Shown: positions 23,194 to 32,966 of the stretch, one piece after another
How the letters are laid out: the number at the start of each line of letters is the position of its first letter
Position numbering within the stretch: position 1 is the first letter of the stretch
Origin: Brevibacterium marinum
Lineage (GTDB): Bacteria > Actinomycetota > Actinomycetes > Actinomycetales > Brevibacteriaceae
DNA length: 64,000 nt
Direction of reading: 5' to 3'
Assembly: GCF_011927955.1 (NCBI RefSeq)
Contig: NZ_JAATJN010000001.1
Span: forward strand, 2,728,001-2,792,000
Translations under genes and position numbers: made by a program
Notes under the pieces: generated by a model
Database searches by the model: none
Seen by the model: only the letters and a program-made list of their open reading frames with translations
Told to the model about the DNA's origin: nothing

Positions 23194-25455
23194 ATGGGTT
23201 TCTTTTCCCGTCTGCTCAACCGACCCGGCGCTCAGGCTGACAAAGCCACGGGATGGTTCGACAGGGCCGCCGACGATCTGGCGGCCGCGAGCCGTGAGTT
23301 CGCGGAGCTGGATGACCGCGATCTGACGGAGGCCGCGGCCGAGATCTTCACGACGGGCTCTGTGCAGGACAACCTCGTCCGCTACTGTGCCCTGGCGCGC
23401 GAAGCCGCGGACCGCGTCCTGGATGAGAGGGCCTATGACACGCAGCTCAAGGGGCTCGTCGGGCTCCTGCAGGCCAGCGTCGTGCAGATGGCCACCGGTG
23501 AGGGCAAGACCCTCGTCGGCGCTCTGGCGGCCGCGGGATATGCGCTGCAGGGTCGACGGGTCCACGTGGTCAGCGTCAACGACTATCTGGCTGTGCGTGA
23601 CCGGACCTGGATGAAGCCGGTCTTCGACCTCCTCGGTGTGCAGTCGGCATCCATCTCCGGAGCCCAGACCGAGGCCGAACGGCGGGAGGCCTACGGCGCC
23701 GAAGTCCTCTACGCCTCGGTGACGGAGGTCGGCTTCGACGTCCTGCGCGACCGGTTCGTCACCGATGACGACCAGATCCGCATCCCGGACCGTGACGTCG
23801 TCATCGTCGACGAAGCCGATTCGGTGCTCATCGACGAGGCCCGCGTCCCGCTCGTCCTCGCCGGATCCGCCAGCGTCGAAGACGCCAATGCCCAGATCGC
23901 GGTGCTCGTCGAAACGCTCAGCCCCGATATCGACTACGAGATCAGCCAGGATCACCAGGCGGTCTCCCTCACAGACGCGGGAATCAACCGGGTCGAAGCC
24001 GAGCTCGGCGTCGAACTTTTCGGTGAAGACGCGTCCGAACTCGCCGCCGTCAATCTCGCACTGTACGCGAAATCACTGGTCAAGCGTGATGTTGACTATC
24101 TCATCGTCGACGGACGGGTCAAACTCATCTCAGCCTCCCGGGGGCGTGTGGCCGAACTGCAGCGCTGGCCCGACGGTCTGCAGGCGGCAGTTGAGGCCAA
24201 GGAGGGAGTCGGCACCACCGAAAGCGGTGAGATCCTCGACCAGATGACCGTCGAAGAGCTCATCCACGGTTACGAGACCGTCTGCGGAATGACGGGAACC
24301 GCACTGGCCGTCGGCGATGACCTGCGAGAGTTCTACAACCTCGAGATCGTCCCCGTCGACACGCATCTGCCTGTCATCCGCTCCGACGAACCCGACCGGC
24401 TCTACACGTACCAGGAGTCGAAGGAACGTGCGATCGTCGAAGAGGTCGCCGACAACCATGCCAAGGACCGGCCGGTGCTCATCGGCACCTCCTCGGTGGC
24501 GGAGAGCGAGTCCCTGGCGGCTCGGCTCGTCGATCGCGGCATCGAGGTCAAGGTCCTCAATGCGAAGGACGACTCACTCGAGGCCGAGATCATCGCGGCC
24601 GCCGGCGCTCCCGGCGCCGTCACCGTCTCGACCCAGATGGCCGGGCGGGGAACCGATATCCGCCTGGCCGACGCATCGGTCGCCGATGCCGGTGGACTGC
24701 TGGTCATCGGGGCCGGCCGCTATCTGTCCTCACGTCTCGACGACCAGCTGCGCGGCCGTGCGGGGCGTCAGGGTGATCCGGGGACATCGGTGTTCTTCAC
24801 CAGTCTCGAGGACGAACTGCTCACCCGTGTCCCGGAGATCCAACGGTTCGTCTCCGAAGGCGATGAGACGGGATGGATCGAGTCGAAGCGTGCTCTGGGG
24901 CTCGTCGAGCACGCCCAGCGCATCTCCGAGGGACAGAACACGGCCCTGCACCGCGACACGTGGAAGTTCAACGAGCTCATGGCCAAACAGCGTGAACTCG
25001 TCCTCACCCGACGCCGGGAGCTGCGGACCGACGATGCGGCGATCGACGAGCTCAAGGACCGGCTCTCGGAAGTCGCCGCGAACCTGGCCGAGGAGCATCC
25101 GCAGGACCTCGTCGACTCGACGCTGCGCGAGGTCATGCTCTTCCATCTCGACGCACGCTGGGTCGACCATCTCGCTTTCCTCAACGATCTGCGCGAAGGC
25201 ATCCATCTGCGCACCTTTGCGAGGGAGAAGCCGCACGAGGCATTCAATGCGGAGTCGATCCGCATCTTCTCGTCGTTCTGGTCGGATGTCGTCGAAGATT
25301 CGGCGTCGACGGTCGAGGAGGCGGAGTTCACAGACACCGGGATCGACCTGGCCTCGCACGGGCTCAAACGACCCTCCTCGACGTGGACCTATCTGACCAC
25401 GGAGAGCGCTTTCGGCTCCGACATCGAGAACATCGTCAAGAAGGTCAAGCGCTGA
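23194..25455 (+). CDS. secA2: Accessory Sec translocase ATPase SecA2
   Basis: A 753-aa motor ATPase that drives export of a subset of proteins through SecYEG. Walker A is ATGEGKT (100-106), DEAD-type box V-D-E-A-D-S (about 205-210), and the second RecA fold has T-Q-M-A-G-R-G-T-D-I. It lacks the C-terminal zinc/SecB-binding tail and is shorter than housekeeping SecA1, as is typical of SecA2. The start is ATG at 23194 behind GAAGGA, with a -10 TAGAAT at 23156-23161. It follows the nuclease fusion gene by 42 bases. Confidence 0.92.
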   Translation: MGFFSRLLNRPGAQADKATGWFDRAADDLAAASREFAELDDRDLTEAAAEIFTTGSVQDNLVRYCALAREAADRVLDERAYDTQLKGLVGLLQASVVQMATGEGKTLVGALAAAGYALQGRRVHVVSVNDYLAVRDRTWMKPVFDLLGVQSASISGAQTEAERREAYGAEVLYASVTEVGFDVLRDRFVTDDDQIRIPDRDVVIVDEADSVLIDEARVPLVLAGSASVEDANAQIAVLVETLSPDIDYEISQDHQAVSLTDAGINRVEAELGVELFGEDASELAAVNLALYAKSLVKRDVDYLIVDGRVKLISASRGRVAELQRWPDGLQAAVEAKEGVGTTESGEILDQMTVEELIHGYETVCGMTGTALAVGDDLREFYNLEIVPVDTHLPVIRSDEPDRLYTYQESKERAIVEEVADNHAKDRPVLIGTSSVAESESLAARLVDRGIEVKVLNAKDDSLEAEIIAAAGAPGAVTVSTQMAGRGTDIRLADASVADAGGLLVIGAGRYLSSRLDDQLRGRAGRQGDPGTSVFFTSLEDELLTRVPEIQRFVSEGDETGWIESKRALGLVEHAQRISEGQNTALHRDTWKFNELMAKQRELVLTRRRELRTDDAAIDELKDRLSEVAANLAEEHPQDLVDSTLREVMLFHLDARWVDHLAFLNDLREGIHLRTFAREKPHEAFNAESIRIFSSFWSDVVEDSASTVEEAEFTDTGIDLASHGLKRPSSTWTYLTTESAFGSDIENIVKKVKR

Positions 25456-25467
25456 GGGCTTCGTGGT

Positions 25468-25497
25468 CCCGCCTCCGTGACTGACGTCTGAGGCGGG
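25468..25497. terminator. Terminator between secA2 and helY
   Basis: Inverted repeat CCCGCCTC / GAGGCGGG with a 14-base loop between convergent gene ends. Confidence 0.6.
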
Positions 25498-25503
25498 CCG
25501 CGG

Positions 25504-28227
25504 TCAGGAGTCGGCGACGACTCCGCGGCGGATCGCTTCGATGGTGCGGCGAATGCGCACAGCAGTCTCCGGTTCGGTGACCTCGGCGACCTGACCGAGG
25601 AGGTCGAGGCTCTGTTTGGCCCAGCGCACGAAGTCGCCCGCGGCGATGTCGGTTCCGCGCAGGGACTCGGCGAGATTCTTGCCTTCGGTCCAGCGGTACA
25701 TCGGCTTGAACAGACCCCGGTCGGGCTCCTGCGTCGTCGACAGAGCCTGCTGCTCCTCCAATTGGAAGAGTCGGCGCCAGATCGTCACCGCCTCATCGCC
25801 GTTGACCTTGAGGTCGCGGGTCGGTGCCCGTTCGGGATGGAGGGTGTCACCGCGCCGTGATTGGAAGACGAAGCACGAGGCGAATGCCGCGAGTTCGGGT
25901 TCGACGAGCTTGTCCCACAGACCCGCCCGGATGGTCAGCGCCACCAGGAGGTCCCGCTCCCCGTAAATCCGACGCAGCATATCGGAGTGCTCCGGGTCGA
26001 AGCCGAGTGTGCGCAGCACGTCCTGAACGCGTTCGAAGACGAGTGCGATGGATGTCGTTCTGCCCTCGATCCGGGCGATGAGAGAGTCGTTGTCCTTGAC
26101 CAGTTTGGCCGCGCGGTTGGCCCACCGGGCGTGCATCTCCCGGTCCGGGCAGTCGTGGCAGGGATGGGCGCGCATCTGTGCGGTCATCTCCGCCACGCTC
26201 GAGCTGACGCTGGAGGACTTCGGCGCGGATTCCCAGTGAGCGTCGGGGTCGACCCTGCCGTCGTGTTTGGCGTCGCTGAGGATGGCCAACAGCTGCCTGC
26301 GATCGCCGGCCTGCCGGTGGTTGAACTTCTTCGGCACCCGCACCCGGCCCTGTGCCGCCAGCGGTTCGGTCACCTCGTGGGGTCGCAGATGCCAGACCTT
26401 GCCCTGTTCGGTCAGCACCGTCGGCAGTCGTGACCCGCCGTCGCGGGAACTCATGGGGGCGATGATGACGGCCGCGCCCTCGACTCGCTTCGCGGGCAGC
26501 GTGACGACGTCGCCGATCTTGAGTGCGCTCAGGGATTCGACGATGTCACGCTGCCGGTTCTTCGATTTGGTCCGCGTCTCCTGCTTCTGTGTGTCGCTGA
26601 TCGCCTGTCGAAGCCGAGCGTACTCGGCGAAGTCCCCGAGTTCGCACTGCATCGACTTCTCGTAGGCTTCGATCGTCGACTCGTTCTTGCGCACCTTCTT
26701 CGCCAGCCCCACGACGGCCTTGTCGGCTTGGAACTGCGCGAACGAGGTTTCGAGGACCTTTGCGGCCTCTGCGGAGCTCATCCGCGACAACAGGTTCGCC
26801 GTCATATTGTATGTCGGGCCGAATGCCGAGTTCAGCGCGTAGGAGCGATTCGAGGCGAGACCGGCGATCTCGTTGACCTCGAAGCTGGGATGCCAGACGA
26901 CGACGGCGTGACCGATCTGGTCGATGCCGCGCCGACCCGCGCGCCCGGTCAGCTGCGTGTACTCCCCCGGCGTGATCGAGACATGGGCCTCCCCGTTGAA
27001 CTTCACGAGCTTCTCGAGCACGACGGTGCGTGCCGGCATGTTGATGCCCAGGGCCAGAGTCTCCGTCGCGAAGACGACCTTGACGATGCCCTGCGAGAAC
27101 AGGTCCTCGACAAGCTGTTTGAACTGCGGGATCATTCCCGCGTGGTGGGCGGCCACGCCGAGGAGGAGACCTTCGCGGAACGAATGGAAACCGAGGATGC
27201 CCAGGTCCTCGCTGGCGAGCTCATCGCGCAGCTTCTCGAGTTCGGCGTTGACGATGACCTTCTCATCGCGGGAGTTCAGGTCGATGCCCGAAGTCAGATA
27301 CTGCTCCACCGCCTCATCACAGGCGTTCCGAGAGAAGATGAACATGATCGCCGGCAGCATTCCGGTCTCGGACAGGGACGACACGACCTGGGTCCGACTG
27401 GGTCTGCGGAATCGCGCGCGGGTCGCTCGCTCGCGCTTCGACCGTGGGCCTCCGTGGGTGCGTGTCGCGTGATTGAGCGCCGGATCGATCCGGTCGGAGT
27501 CGTGGTGGGTGAACAGATCGTACATGCGGTGGCCGACGAGGACATGATTGACCAGCGGCACCGGCCGATGTGTCGTCGAGATGACCGTCGTGGGACCGCG
27601 CACCTCGCTCAGCCAGGCGCCGAATTCCTCGACATTGGACACGGTGGCCGACAGCGACACCATCTGCACACGGTCGGGCAGGTGGATGATCACCTCTTCC
27701 CAGACCGGTCCGCGGAAGCGATCGGCGAGGTAATGGACCTCGTCGAGAACCACGAAGCCGAGGTCGGACAGCCCGGACAGGTCGTTGTAGAGCATGTTGC
27801 GCAGAACTTCGGTGGTCATGACGATGATCGGCGCATCCCGCCGGATCGACGTATCACCGGTGAGCAGACCGACGTTCTCCACACCGTGGACGTCCATGAG
27901 ATCGGCGAACTTCTGATTGCTCAGCGCCTTGATCGGCGTGGTGTAGAAGACGCGTTTGCCTTCGTCCCTGGCCAGCTCGACGGCGAACTCGGCGATCAGG
28001 GTCTTTCCCGCACCGGTGGGGGCGGTGACGAGGACGTCCTTGCCCTCCTGCAGCTGAGTGCACGCCTCGACCTGGAAATCGTCGAGCTCGAAGTCGGTCC
28101 TGGCGCTGAATCGTCCCAGCGGAGTCTGCGCCTGTGTCTTCCTGTCCTTGTATCTCGCATAGGCCGCTGAGGGGCTGAGAGCTTCGGTGGACGCCGTGGA
28201 GTCGATCGGGTTCGCGGATTCAGTCAT
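25504..28227 (-). CDS. helY: Ski2/Mtr4-like RNA helicase HelY
   Basis: A 907-aa DEVH-box helicase thought to unwind structured RNA for turnover or processing. Walker A APTGAGKT (69-76), DEVH (about 166), S-A-T (motif III), a long second RecA domain with Q-L-T-G-R-A-G-R-R-G-I-D, and a C-terminal DSHCT-like region. A CHDC pair (in H-P-C-H-D-C-P-D) near residue 690 may bind metal. ATG at 28227 is set by AAGGAAAC; it follows tatC by 7 bases. This is the last gene of the pafB-pafC-tatA-tatC-helY run, the order found across actinomycetes (Rv2096c-Rv2092c). Confidence 0.92.
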   Translation of the reverse strand: MTESANPIDSTASTEALSPSAAYARYKDRKTQAQTPLGRFSARTDFELDDFQVEACTQLQEGKDVLVTAPTGAGKTLIAEFAVELARDEGKRVFYTTPIKALSNQKFADLMDVHGVENVGLLTGDTSIRRDAPIIVMTTEVLRNMLYNDLSGLSDLGFVVLDEVHYLADRFRGPVWEEVIIHLPDRVQMVSLSATVSNVEEFGAWLSEVRGPTTVISTTHRPVPLVNHVLVGHRMYDLFTHHDSDRIDPALNHATRTHGGPRSKRERATRARFRRPSRTQVVSSLSETGMLPAIMFIFSRNACDEAVEQYLTSGIDLNSRDEKVIVNAELEKLRDELASEDLGILGFHSFREGLLLGVAAHHAGMIPQFKQLVEDLFSQGIVKVVFATETLALGINMPARTVVLEKLVKFNGEAHVSITPGEYTQLTGRAGRRGIDQIGHAVVVWHPSFEVNEIAGLASNRSYALNSAFGPTYNMTANLLSRMSSAEAAKVLETSFAQFQADKAVVGLAKKVRKNESTIEAYEKSMQCELGDFAEYARLRQAISDTQKQETRTKSKNRQRDIVESLSALKIGDVVTLPAKRVEGAAVIIAPMSSRDGGSRLPTVLTEQGKVWHLRPHEVTEPLAAQGRVRVPKKFNHRQAGDRRQLLAILSDAKHDGRVDPDAHWESAPKSSSVSSSVAEMTAQMRAHPCHDCPDREMHARWANRAAKLVKDNDSLIARIEGRTTSIALVFERVQDVLRTLGFDPEHSDMLRRIYGERDLLVALTIRAGLWDKLVEPELAAFASCFVFQSRRGDTLHPERAPTRDLKVNGDEAVTIWRRLFQLEEQQALSTTQEPDRGLFKPMYRWTEGKNLAESLRGTDIAAGDFVRWAKQSLDLLGQVAEVTEPETAVRIRRTIEAIRRGVVADS

Positions 28228-28234
28228 GTTTCCT

Positions 28235-29062
28235 TCAGTCAATCGGATCGTCGGGGTCGACCCACAGGCCCTGAGCGATGAGTCTCTTCTTGCGTCTGCC
28301 GTCGTTGAGCGCACAGATCACCCAGGCCACGCAGAACAACGTCATCATCGGAATCACGAGGAAGAACATCGAGAGTGCGTCGGGGGTGGGTGTGGCGATG
28401 GCGGCGAACAGGAACACGATCATCACGATCACCCGCCATGACTTCTGGATCCTGACTGCAGAGAGGATCCCCAGCATGTTGAGACCGACCATGAGGACGG
28501 GCAGGACGAAGGCCAGGCCGAAGACCACGATGATGACCATCACGAAGCTGAGATAGTCCTGAGCCGGGATGATGTTCGTCCCGCCCTGCGGGGTGAACGA
28601 CGTCAGTGCTTTGACCGCGTTGGGCAGGGCGAAGAAGGCCATGGTCGATCCGGCCAGGAACAGCGGGATCGCCGCGCCCAGAAAGCCGACCGAGTACAGC
28701 TTCTCCTTCTTGGTCAGTCCCGGAACGATGAAGGCCCACAGTTCGTAGAGCCAGATCGGGCAGGATATGAATATGCCGATGAAGAACGCCAGCTTGATCT
28801 TGAGATCGAATGGTGACGCGACTCCGGCGAAGTTGATCTCAGCCGTGCGGTCGCCCGAGGCGCGGATGTTGCGGATGGGCTCCTGCAGGATGTCGAGGAC
28901 CGGATCGTAGAGGAACCAGCCACCGACGGCACCGAGGATGATCGCGATCGCCGCGATGAAGGAGCGATTGCGCAGTTCGACGAGATGCCCGACCACGGGC
29001 ATCTTCCGTTCGGGGTTCTTCCTGCGTCCTGAGAACGATCGCCCGTCGTCGTGTTCCTTCAC
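28235..29062 (-). CDS. tatC: Sec-independent translocase subunit TatC
   Basis: A 275-aa membrane protein with six helices that recognises twin-arginine signal peptides of folded proteins. The conserved cytoplasmic start (H-L-V-E-L-R-N-R) and the F-A-G-V-A-S-P-F and [11 protein letters not shown] motifs are present. GTG at 29062 overlaps the tatA stop (GTGA), so translation is coupled. No tatB is nearby. Confidence 0.95.
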   Translation of the reverse strand: MKEHDDGRSFSGRRKNPERKMPVVGHLVELRNRSFIAAIAIILGAVGGWFLYDPVLDILQEPIRNIRASGDRTAEINFAGVASPFDLKIKLAFFIGIFISCPIWLYELWAFIVPGLTKKEKLYSVGFLGAAIPLFLAGSTMAFFALPNAVKALTSFTPQGGTNIIPAQDYLSFVMVIIVVFGLAFVLPVLMVGLNMLGILSAVRIQKSWRVIVMIVFLFAAIATPTPDALSMFFLVIPMMTLFCVAWVICALNDGRRKKRLIAQGLWVDPDDPID

Positions 29063-29364
29063 TTCTCGTGAGACTGCGGATCCTGCTTATCCTTCGCAGG
29101 CTGCTCGGAATCTCGAACAGCCTCGGCTCTCGACCCGTTCGATGCGGTCGACGAGGTGTCGTTCTCGGTGGCCTCGCGGTTGAGTTCGCCCGGTTCCGTG
29201 GTCTTGGGCTCCTCATCGTCGTCCTTGCGCAGATCCTTGACCTCCGACTTGAAGATCTTCATCGACTGGCCGAGGCTTCTGGCCAGTCCCGGCAGCTTGG
29301 GCGCGCCGAAAATGATCACGATGATGAGGATGACGATCGCGATCTGCACGAAACTCGGTTTCAT
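29059..29364 (-). CDS. tatA: Twin-arginine translocase subunit TatA
   Basis: A 101-aa pore subunit: short N-terminus, one membrane helix (about 5-20), the F-G hinge (F-G-A-P-K-L-P), an amphipathic helix with [10 protein letters not shown], then a long charged disordered tail. It forms the export pore with TatC. It starts with ATG at 29364 behind AAGGAG. Confidence 0.95.
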   Translation of the reverse strand: MKPSFVQIAIVILIIVIIFGAPKLPGLARSLGQSMKIFKSEVKDLRKDDDEEPKTTEPGELNREATENDTSSTASNGSRAEAVRDSEQPAKDKQDPQSHEK

Positions 29365-29463
29365 GGGAACTCCTTGACTGTTGTCTGCTCTGAAAGATTC
29401 TACGCTGTGTCAGTGAGCCTTTCATCCTCGACGCCCGACTTCACCGGTCCTCGAAGGCAGGTC

Positions 29464-30351
29464 TCAGCCCAATCGCAGGGCAGCGGCCTCCACCGCTTCG
29501 CTGTCGTCGATGTCGGTGATGACATCGGCATGGCAGAGCAGGAACCGACTCAACCAGTCCACGGAATGCACGAGGAACCTGATTCGCACGCTCGGTTCGC
29601 CGTTGTCCGAGTATTCACGCTCCTTCAGCTCCAGTTCATCCGCCAGCCATGCTCCGGCCGCGGACAGGGTCATCGTGACCTCTCTCGGCTCGGTGCCCGA
29701 TTCGCCGACTTTCAGGGGCGGATGGGCGGCGGAGGCCCAGGAACGGATGCGGCTCAGGGCGAATCGGCGGGGAGCCTGGGCCGCGTAGCACCAGGCGTCC
29801 ACATACCAGTCCGCGCCGGGGACCAGCCTGCTGGGGGCGATGGTCCGTGTGGTCAGCTCGTCCCGGGAACCGACGTAGTAGTCGATCGTCACCGCCGACT
29901 GCCCATCGATCGCCTGTCTCAAGAACGCCATGAGCTCTTCGTCTGCGGGGATCGGGCTGACTTCGACCGGCGTGTGCAGGTTCTCCCCCGCCGCGCGCCG
30001 CAGTTTCGCAGCCGCCGTGCGCACCGCTTCGGTATCGAGTCCGGGCAAAGTGTCGATGAGGTCGAGGGCGAGGACGAGGACTCCTGCCTCCTCCGCGCTG
30101 AGCCTCACGGGCACGGAGACCTCTTCGGCGTTGGAGACGAAGATCTTCCCGCCCTCCCACGAGGCATCGATGAGGTCATCGGGCATATGACCGGGCCGGC
30201 CCGTGACGAAGAGCAGCTGCAGATCATCGATGAGGGTATCGGAGTCGATCGCGAAGTAGGCAGCCGTCTCCTCGAGGTCCGCTCCGGGATGGGCGTCGAG
30301 GTAGGGAACCAGGCTGAGCAGCCGGGTGAGTCGTTCACGCGCTGAGGACAC
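29464..30351 (-). CDS. pafC: WYL-domain DNA-damage regulator PafC
   Basis: A 295-aa winged-helix/WYL protein that pairs with PafB to activate LexA-independent DNA-damage genes in mycobacteria. An N-terminal helix-turn-helix (about 1-60) is followed by a WYL domain with the P-S-R-L-V-P-G-A-D-W-Y-V-D-A-W-C segment. GTG at 30351 is chosen for GGAGG five bases upstream; the gene overlaps the pafB end by 17 bases, so expression is tightly coupled. Confidence 0.9.
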   Translation of the reverse strand: MSSARERLTRLLSLVPYLDAHPGADLEETAAYFAIDSDTLIDDLQLLFVTGRPGHMPDDLIDASWEGGKIFVSNAEEVSVPVRLSAEEAGVLVLALDLIDTLPGLDTEAVRTAAAKLRRAAGENLHTPVEVSPIPADEELMAFLRQAIDGQSAVTIDYYVGSRDELTTRTIAPSRLVPGADWYVDAWCYAAQAPRRFALSRIRSWASAAHPPLKVGESGTEPREVTMTLSAAGAWLADELELKEREYSDNGEPSVRIRFLVHSVDWLSRFLLCHADVITDIDDSEAVEAAALRLG

Positions 30352-31357
30352 TGCGACCTCCGAGTCGTTCGAGTGATTCCCTGACCGTGCGGCGCCGGTC
30401 CTCGACGGCTTGGGCAAGCTCCTCCGGTGCGAGGACTTCGACGACGTTGCCGAAGCTCACGATCTCCGCGGCCAGCGATGCCGCGTCCGTGTATTCGACG
30501 ATGGTCGCGTCGCCCTCGGCGCGGACCTGTCGGCGTCGCAGCGGGTCGGCTCGGTGGGCACGGATGCGCAGCTTCGCCTCGGCGACGACTGCCATCTCAG
30601 CGCTCGAATTCAGAGTCACGTGCGGGGCGAAGTCGGCGGGGATCTCGTAGTCGCCCGGGTCACGACCGCTGAGCTTCGTCAGTTTGCCCTCGACGCGGGA
30701 GAGCCGGAATGTGCGTTCGGCGCCGCGGTCGATGTCGTGGCCGAGCAGATAGACCCGGTCGCCGCGGCTGAGTAGGGCGTAGGGTTCGAGCTTGACCTTG
30801 CGGGGGCTCTGGCCGGGCTTGTGGTACTTGAAGCCGATCGCCTCACGGGCGTTGATGTGGTGGAGCGCGGTGGCGAAGTTCGCGCTGCCCAGTTTGCGGG
30901 CAGCGGGCCCCTGGTTCGCTTCGACGCGCCCCGGTCCCGCCTCGGCGAGGTCGATGCTCAGGGCGCGCAGCTTCGTCAGTGCCTGCGAGCTGGACTCGCC
31001 GAGCTCGGTGTCCGACCAGAACTGCGCGGCCACCGCCACGGCGGCCGCTTCGGAGGTGGTGAGCTCGACATCGTCCATCGCATAGTCGGCCGCGGAGATC
31101 CGGTAGCCGGTCTCCCCCGCGTCGGAGTAGGCGTCGTGCTCGGCACGGGTCGCAATCGTGATCCCCATGTGCCGTAGGAGCTCCTTGTCACGGGAGAACT
31201 TGCGGTCGAAGGCGATGTCGTCGAGATCCGCGTACCCGTCGATGGCCCCCATCAGGGTCTTGCGCGAGACCCATCCACGGGCGGCTCTCAGAGCGATCAG
31301 CAGGTTCATCAGGCGTTCGGTCTGCTGCCTCTGTCTGCTGGGGCGGGGTGTATTCAC
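30335..31357 (-). CDS. pafB: WYL-domain DNA-damage regulator PafB
   Basis: A 340-aa partner of PafC. It has an N-terminal winged helix (E-R-L-M-N-L-L-I-A-L-R-A-A-R-G-W-V-S, about 13-75) and a WYL domain (about 165-310) with L-E-P-Y-A-L-L-S-R-G-D-R-V-Y-L-L-G. Start GTG at 31357 with GGTGG five bases before it; TAGGTT upstream can serve as -10. The divergent DUF3866 gene begins only 40 bases away. Here pafB is separated from pafA by the two FKBP genes and DUF3866. Confidence 0.9.
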   Translation of the reverse strand: MNTPRPSRQRQQTERLMNLLIALRAARGWVSRKTLMGAIDGYADLDDIAFDRKFSRDKELLRHMGITIATRAEHDAYSDAGETGYRISAADYAMDDVELTTSEAAAVAVAAQFWSDTELGESSSQALTKLRALSIDLAEAGPGRVEANQGPAARKLGSANFATALHHINAREAIGFKYHKPGQSPRKVKLEPYALLSRGDRVYLLGHDIDRGAERTFRLSRVEGKLTKLSGRDPGDYEIPADFAPHVTLNSSAEMAVVAEAKLRIRAHRADPLRRRQVRAEGDATIVEYTDAASLAAEIVSFGNVVEVLAPEELAQAVEDRRRTVRESLERLGGRSVLSA

Positions 31358-31397
31358 AATTCCACCGTAACCTAACGCGGGCGATAGTCTTGGGACC

Positions 31398-32522
31398 ATG
31401 ATTCATTGGCGCAGAGGAATCGTGACGACGATTCGTTCCACCCGGCCAGGATACACAGAGGTCGAGGCCGATATTGGCCGGCCGCTGCCGTCGACGACGA
31501 TCACCGCCATCAGAGCCGTCGCCTATACCGAGGCGGTCGGTCATCCCCGCGTCGGTGACACCGTCCTGCTCAACGTCTCGGCCCTGGCCAAACGCCTGGG
31601 CACCGGCGGTTTCGGCCTGGTCGTGGCTCTGCCCGATGCGCTTCCCGCCGATCCGCCCGAGGGGCCGGGGCATCTGGTGAAGGACCGGTATTCGCCTCTG
31701 CAGACGATGGTTCTCGGCGTCGACGATCAGGAGTCCGAGCATCATGAGACCCTCGCCGGCGAGGACTCACTTCATGGGATGCCCGTGATCGTGGCCGATC
31801 TGCATTCGACTCTGCCGGCGATCATCGCCGGAATCCGCGCTGTCGATCCGGGGCTGCGCATCGCCTATGTGCTCAGCGACGGGGCTGCCCTGCCCGCGAG
31901 CTTCTCACAGGCCGCGGCGGGGCTGAAGGAGGCCGGCTGGCTCTACGGGACCATCAGCACCGGTCAGTCCTGGGGCGCCGATCTCGAGGCCGTGACGGTC
32001 CACACCGGTCTGCTGGCGGCCAAGCATGTGCTCAATGCCGACATCACCATCGTCGCGCAGGGGCCGGGAAATCTCGGCACCGGCACGAAGTACGGCTATT
32101 CGGGCCTCGTCACCGGTGACCATCTCAACGCGGCCGCCCTGTTGGACGGGATCCCCGTCGGCGTTCTGCGCATGTCCAATGCCGATGCCCGCGGCAGGCA
32201 CTTCGGCATCTCCCACCACTCGCTGACCTCCTTGGCCGAGATCGCCCGCCCCGGAGTCAGGGTCGCTGTCCCGGACTTCTCCACCCTCGCCGAGGTGGAG
32301 CTGAGTGAGATGGACCCCGACCCGTCCGCCGTGGCCGAGGTCGTCGCCTCCCAGCTGCCGCTGCTGCACATGCATGAGCAGATCGATGTGAGTCTCGAAG
32401 GTCTGTGGTCCCAGCTCAAGTCCACGCCCGTCAGCCTGTCGACGATGGGACGCAGACTGCCCGCCGATGCGGCAGCGTTCCTCGCTGCCGCATCGGCGGG
32501 CAGAATGGCCGTCGAGATCTGA
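31398..32522 (+). CDS. DUF3866 protein
   Basis: A 374-aa soluble protein of the actinobacterial DUF3866 family, function unknown. Conserved pieces seen: V-I-V-A-D-L-H-S near residue 133, A-Y-V-L-S-D-G-A-A-L-P, G-Q-S-W-G-A-D-L-E-A-V-T-V-H-T-G-L, and A-Q-G-P-G-N-L-G-T-G-T. The start is leaderless: TAGTCT (31385-31390) lies seven bases before ATG 31398. It is on the plus strand between pafB and the FKBP genes; its 3' end contains a strong hairpin. Confidence 0.85.
   Translation: MIHWRRGIVTTIRSTRPGYTEVEADIGRPLPSTTITAIRAVAYTEAVGHPRVGDTVLLNVSALAKRLGTGGFGLVVALPDALPADPPEGPGHLVKDRYSPLQTMVLGVDDQESEHHETLAGEDSLHGMPVIVADLHSTLPAIIAGIRAVDPGLRIAYVLSDGAALPASFSQAAAGLKEAGWLYGTISTGQSWGADLEAVTVHTGLLAAKHVLNADITIVAQGPGNLGTGTKYGYSGLVTGDHLNAAALLDGIPVGVLRMSNADARGRHFGISHHSLTSLAEIARPGVRVAVPDFSTLAEVELSEMDPDPSAVAEVVASQLPLLHMHEQIDVSLEGLWSQLKSTPVSLSTMGRRLPADAAAFLAAASAGRMAVEI
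32461..32499. terminator. Strong hairpin within the 3' end of the DUF3866 gene
   Basis: Perfect 17-bp inverted repeat (32461-32477 and 32483-32499) with a 5-base loop TTCCT, inside the coding region 23 bases before the DUF3866 stop codon ends. It is followed by GTCGAGA / TCTCGAC at 32511-32530. It probably terminates the convergent FKBP transcript or protects the DUF3866 mRNA 3' end. Confidence 0.55.
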
Positions 32523-32550
32523 GTCTCGACGGCCTACGTTCGGTCAGGCC

Positions 32551-32925
32551 TCAGCGTACGTCCTCGAGGTCGCACACGAAGATCAGGGACTCACCCGGCA
32601 TGATGACGCCGCCGGCACCTTGATCGCCATAGGCCAGGTGCGGTGGGATCTGCAGGGTGCGCCGGCCACCGACCTTCATGCCCTGGATTCCCTGGTCCCA
32701 ACCGGAGATGACCATGCCGGACCCGAGACGGAACTCGAGTGGGGCGCCCCGATTGTAGGAGGCATCGAACTCTTCACCGGTCGAATGGGCGATGCCGACG
32801 TAGTTCACGCTCACGGTGTCCCCGGGGCCCGCCTCGGCGCCGTCACCGACGATGTCGTCGACGATCTCGAGCTCGGTCGGAGCCTCGGTGCCTGGGAAGT
32901 CGACTTCTGGTTTCTGCTTGCTCAT
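32551..32925 (-). CDS. FKBP-type peptidyl-prolyl isomerase (cytoplasmic)
   Basis: A 124-aa single FKBP domain that isomerises Xaa-Pro bonds. Typical residues: V-S-V-N-Y-V-G, F-D-A-S-Y, V-I-S-G-W-D-Q-G-I-Q-G-M-K-V-G-G-R-R, and I-P-P-H-L-A-Y-G. No signal peptide. It follows the FKBP lipoprotein gene by 41 bases. Confidence 0.93.
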   Translation of the reverse strand: MSKQKPEVDFPGTEAPTELEIVDDIVGDGAEAGPGDTVSVNYVGIAHSTGEEFDASYNRGAPLEFRLGSGMVISGWDQGIQGMKVGGRRTLQIPPHLAYGDQGAGGVIMPGESLIFVCDLEDVR

Positions 32926-32966
32926 GGTGTCTCCCTATCTTCTGGTTCTGTGGTGCTCGTCGCGTC

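Noticed and set aside
26728..28170. 480-codon open frame opposite helY
   Set aside because: Antisense shadow; no recognisable motif, and the minus strand encodes an unmistakable helicase.
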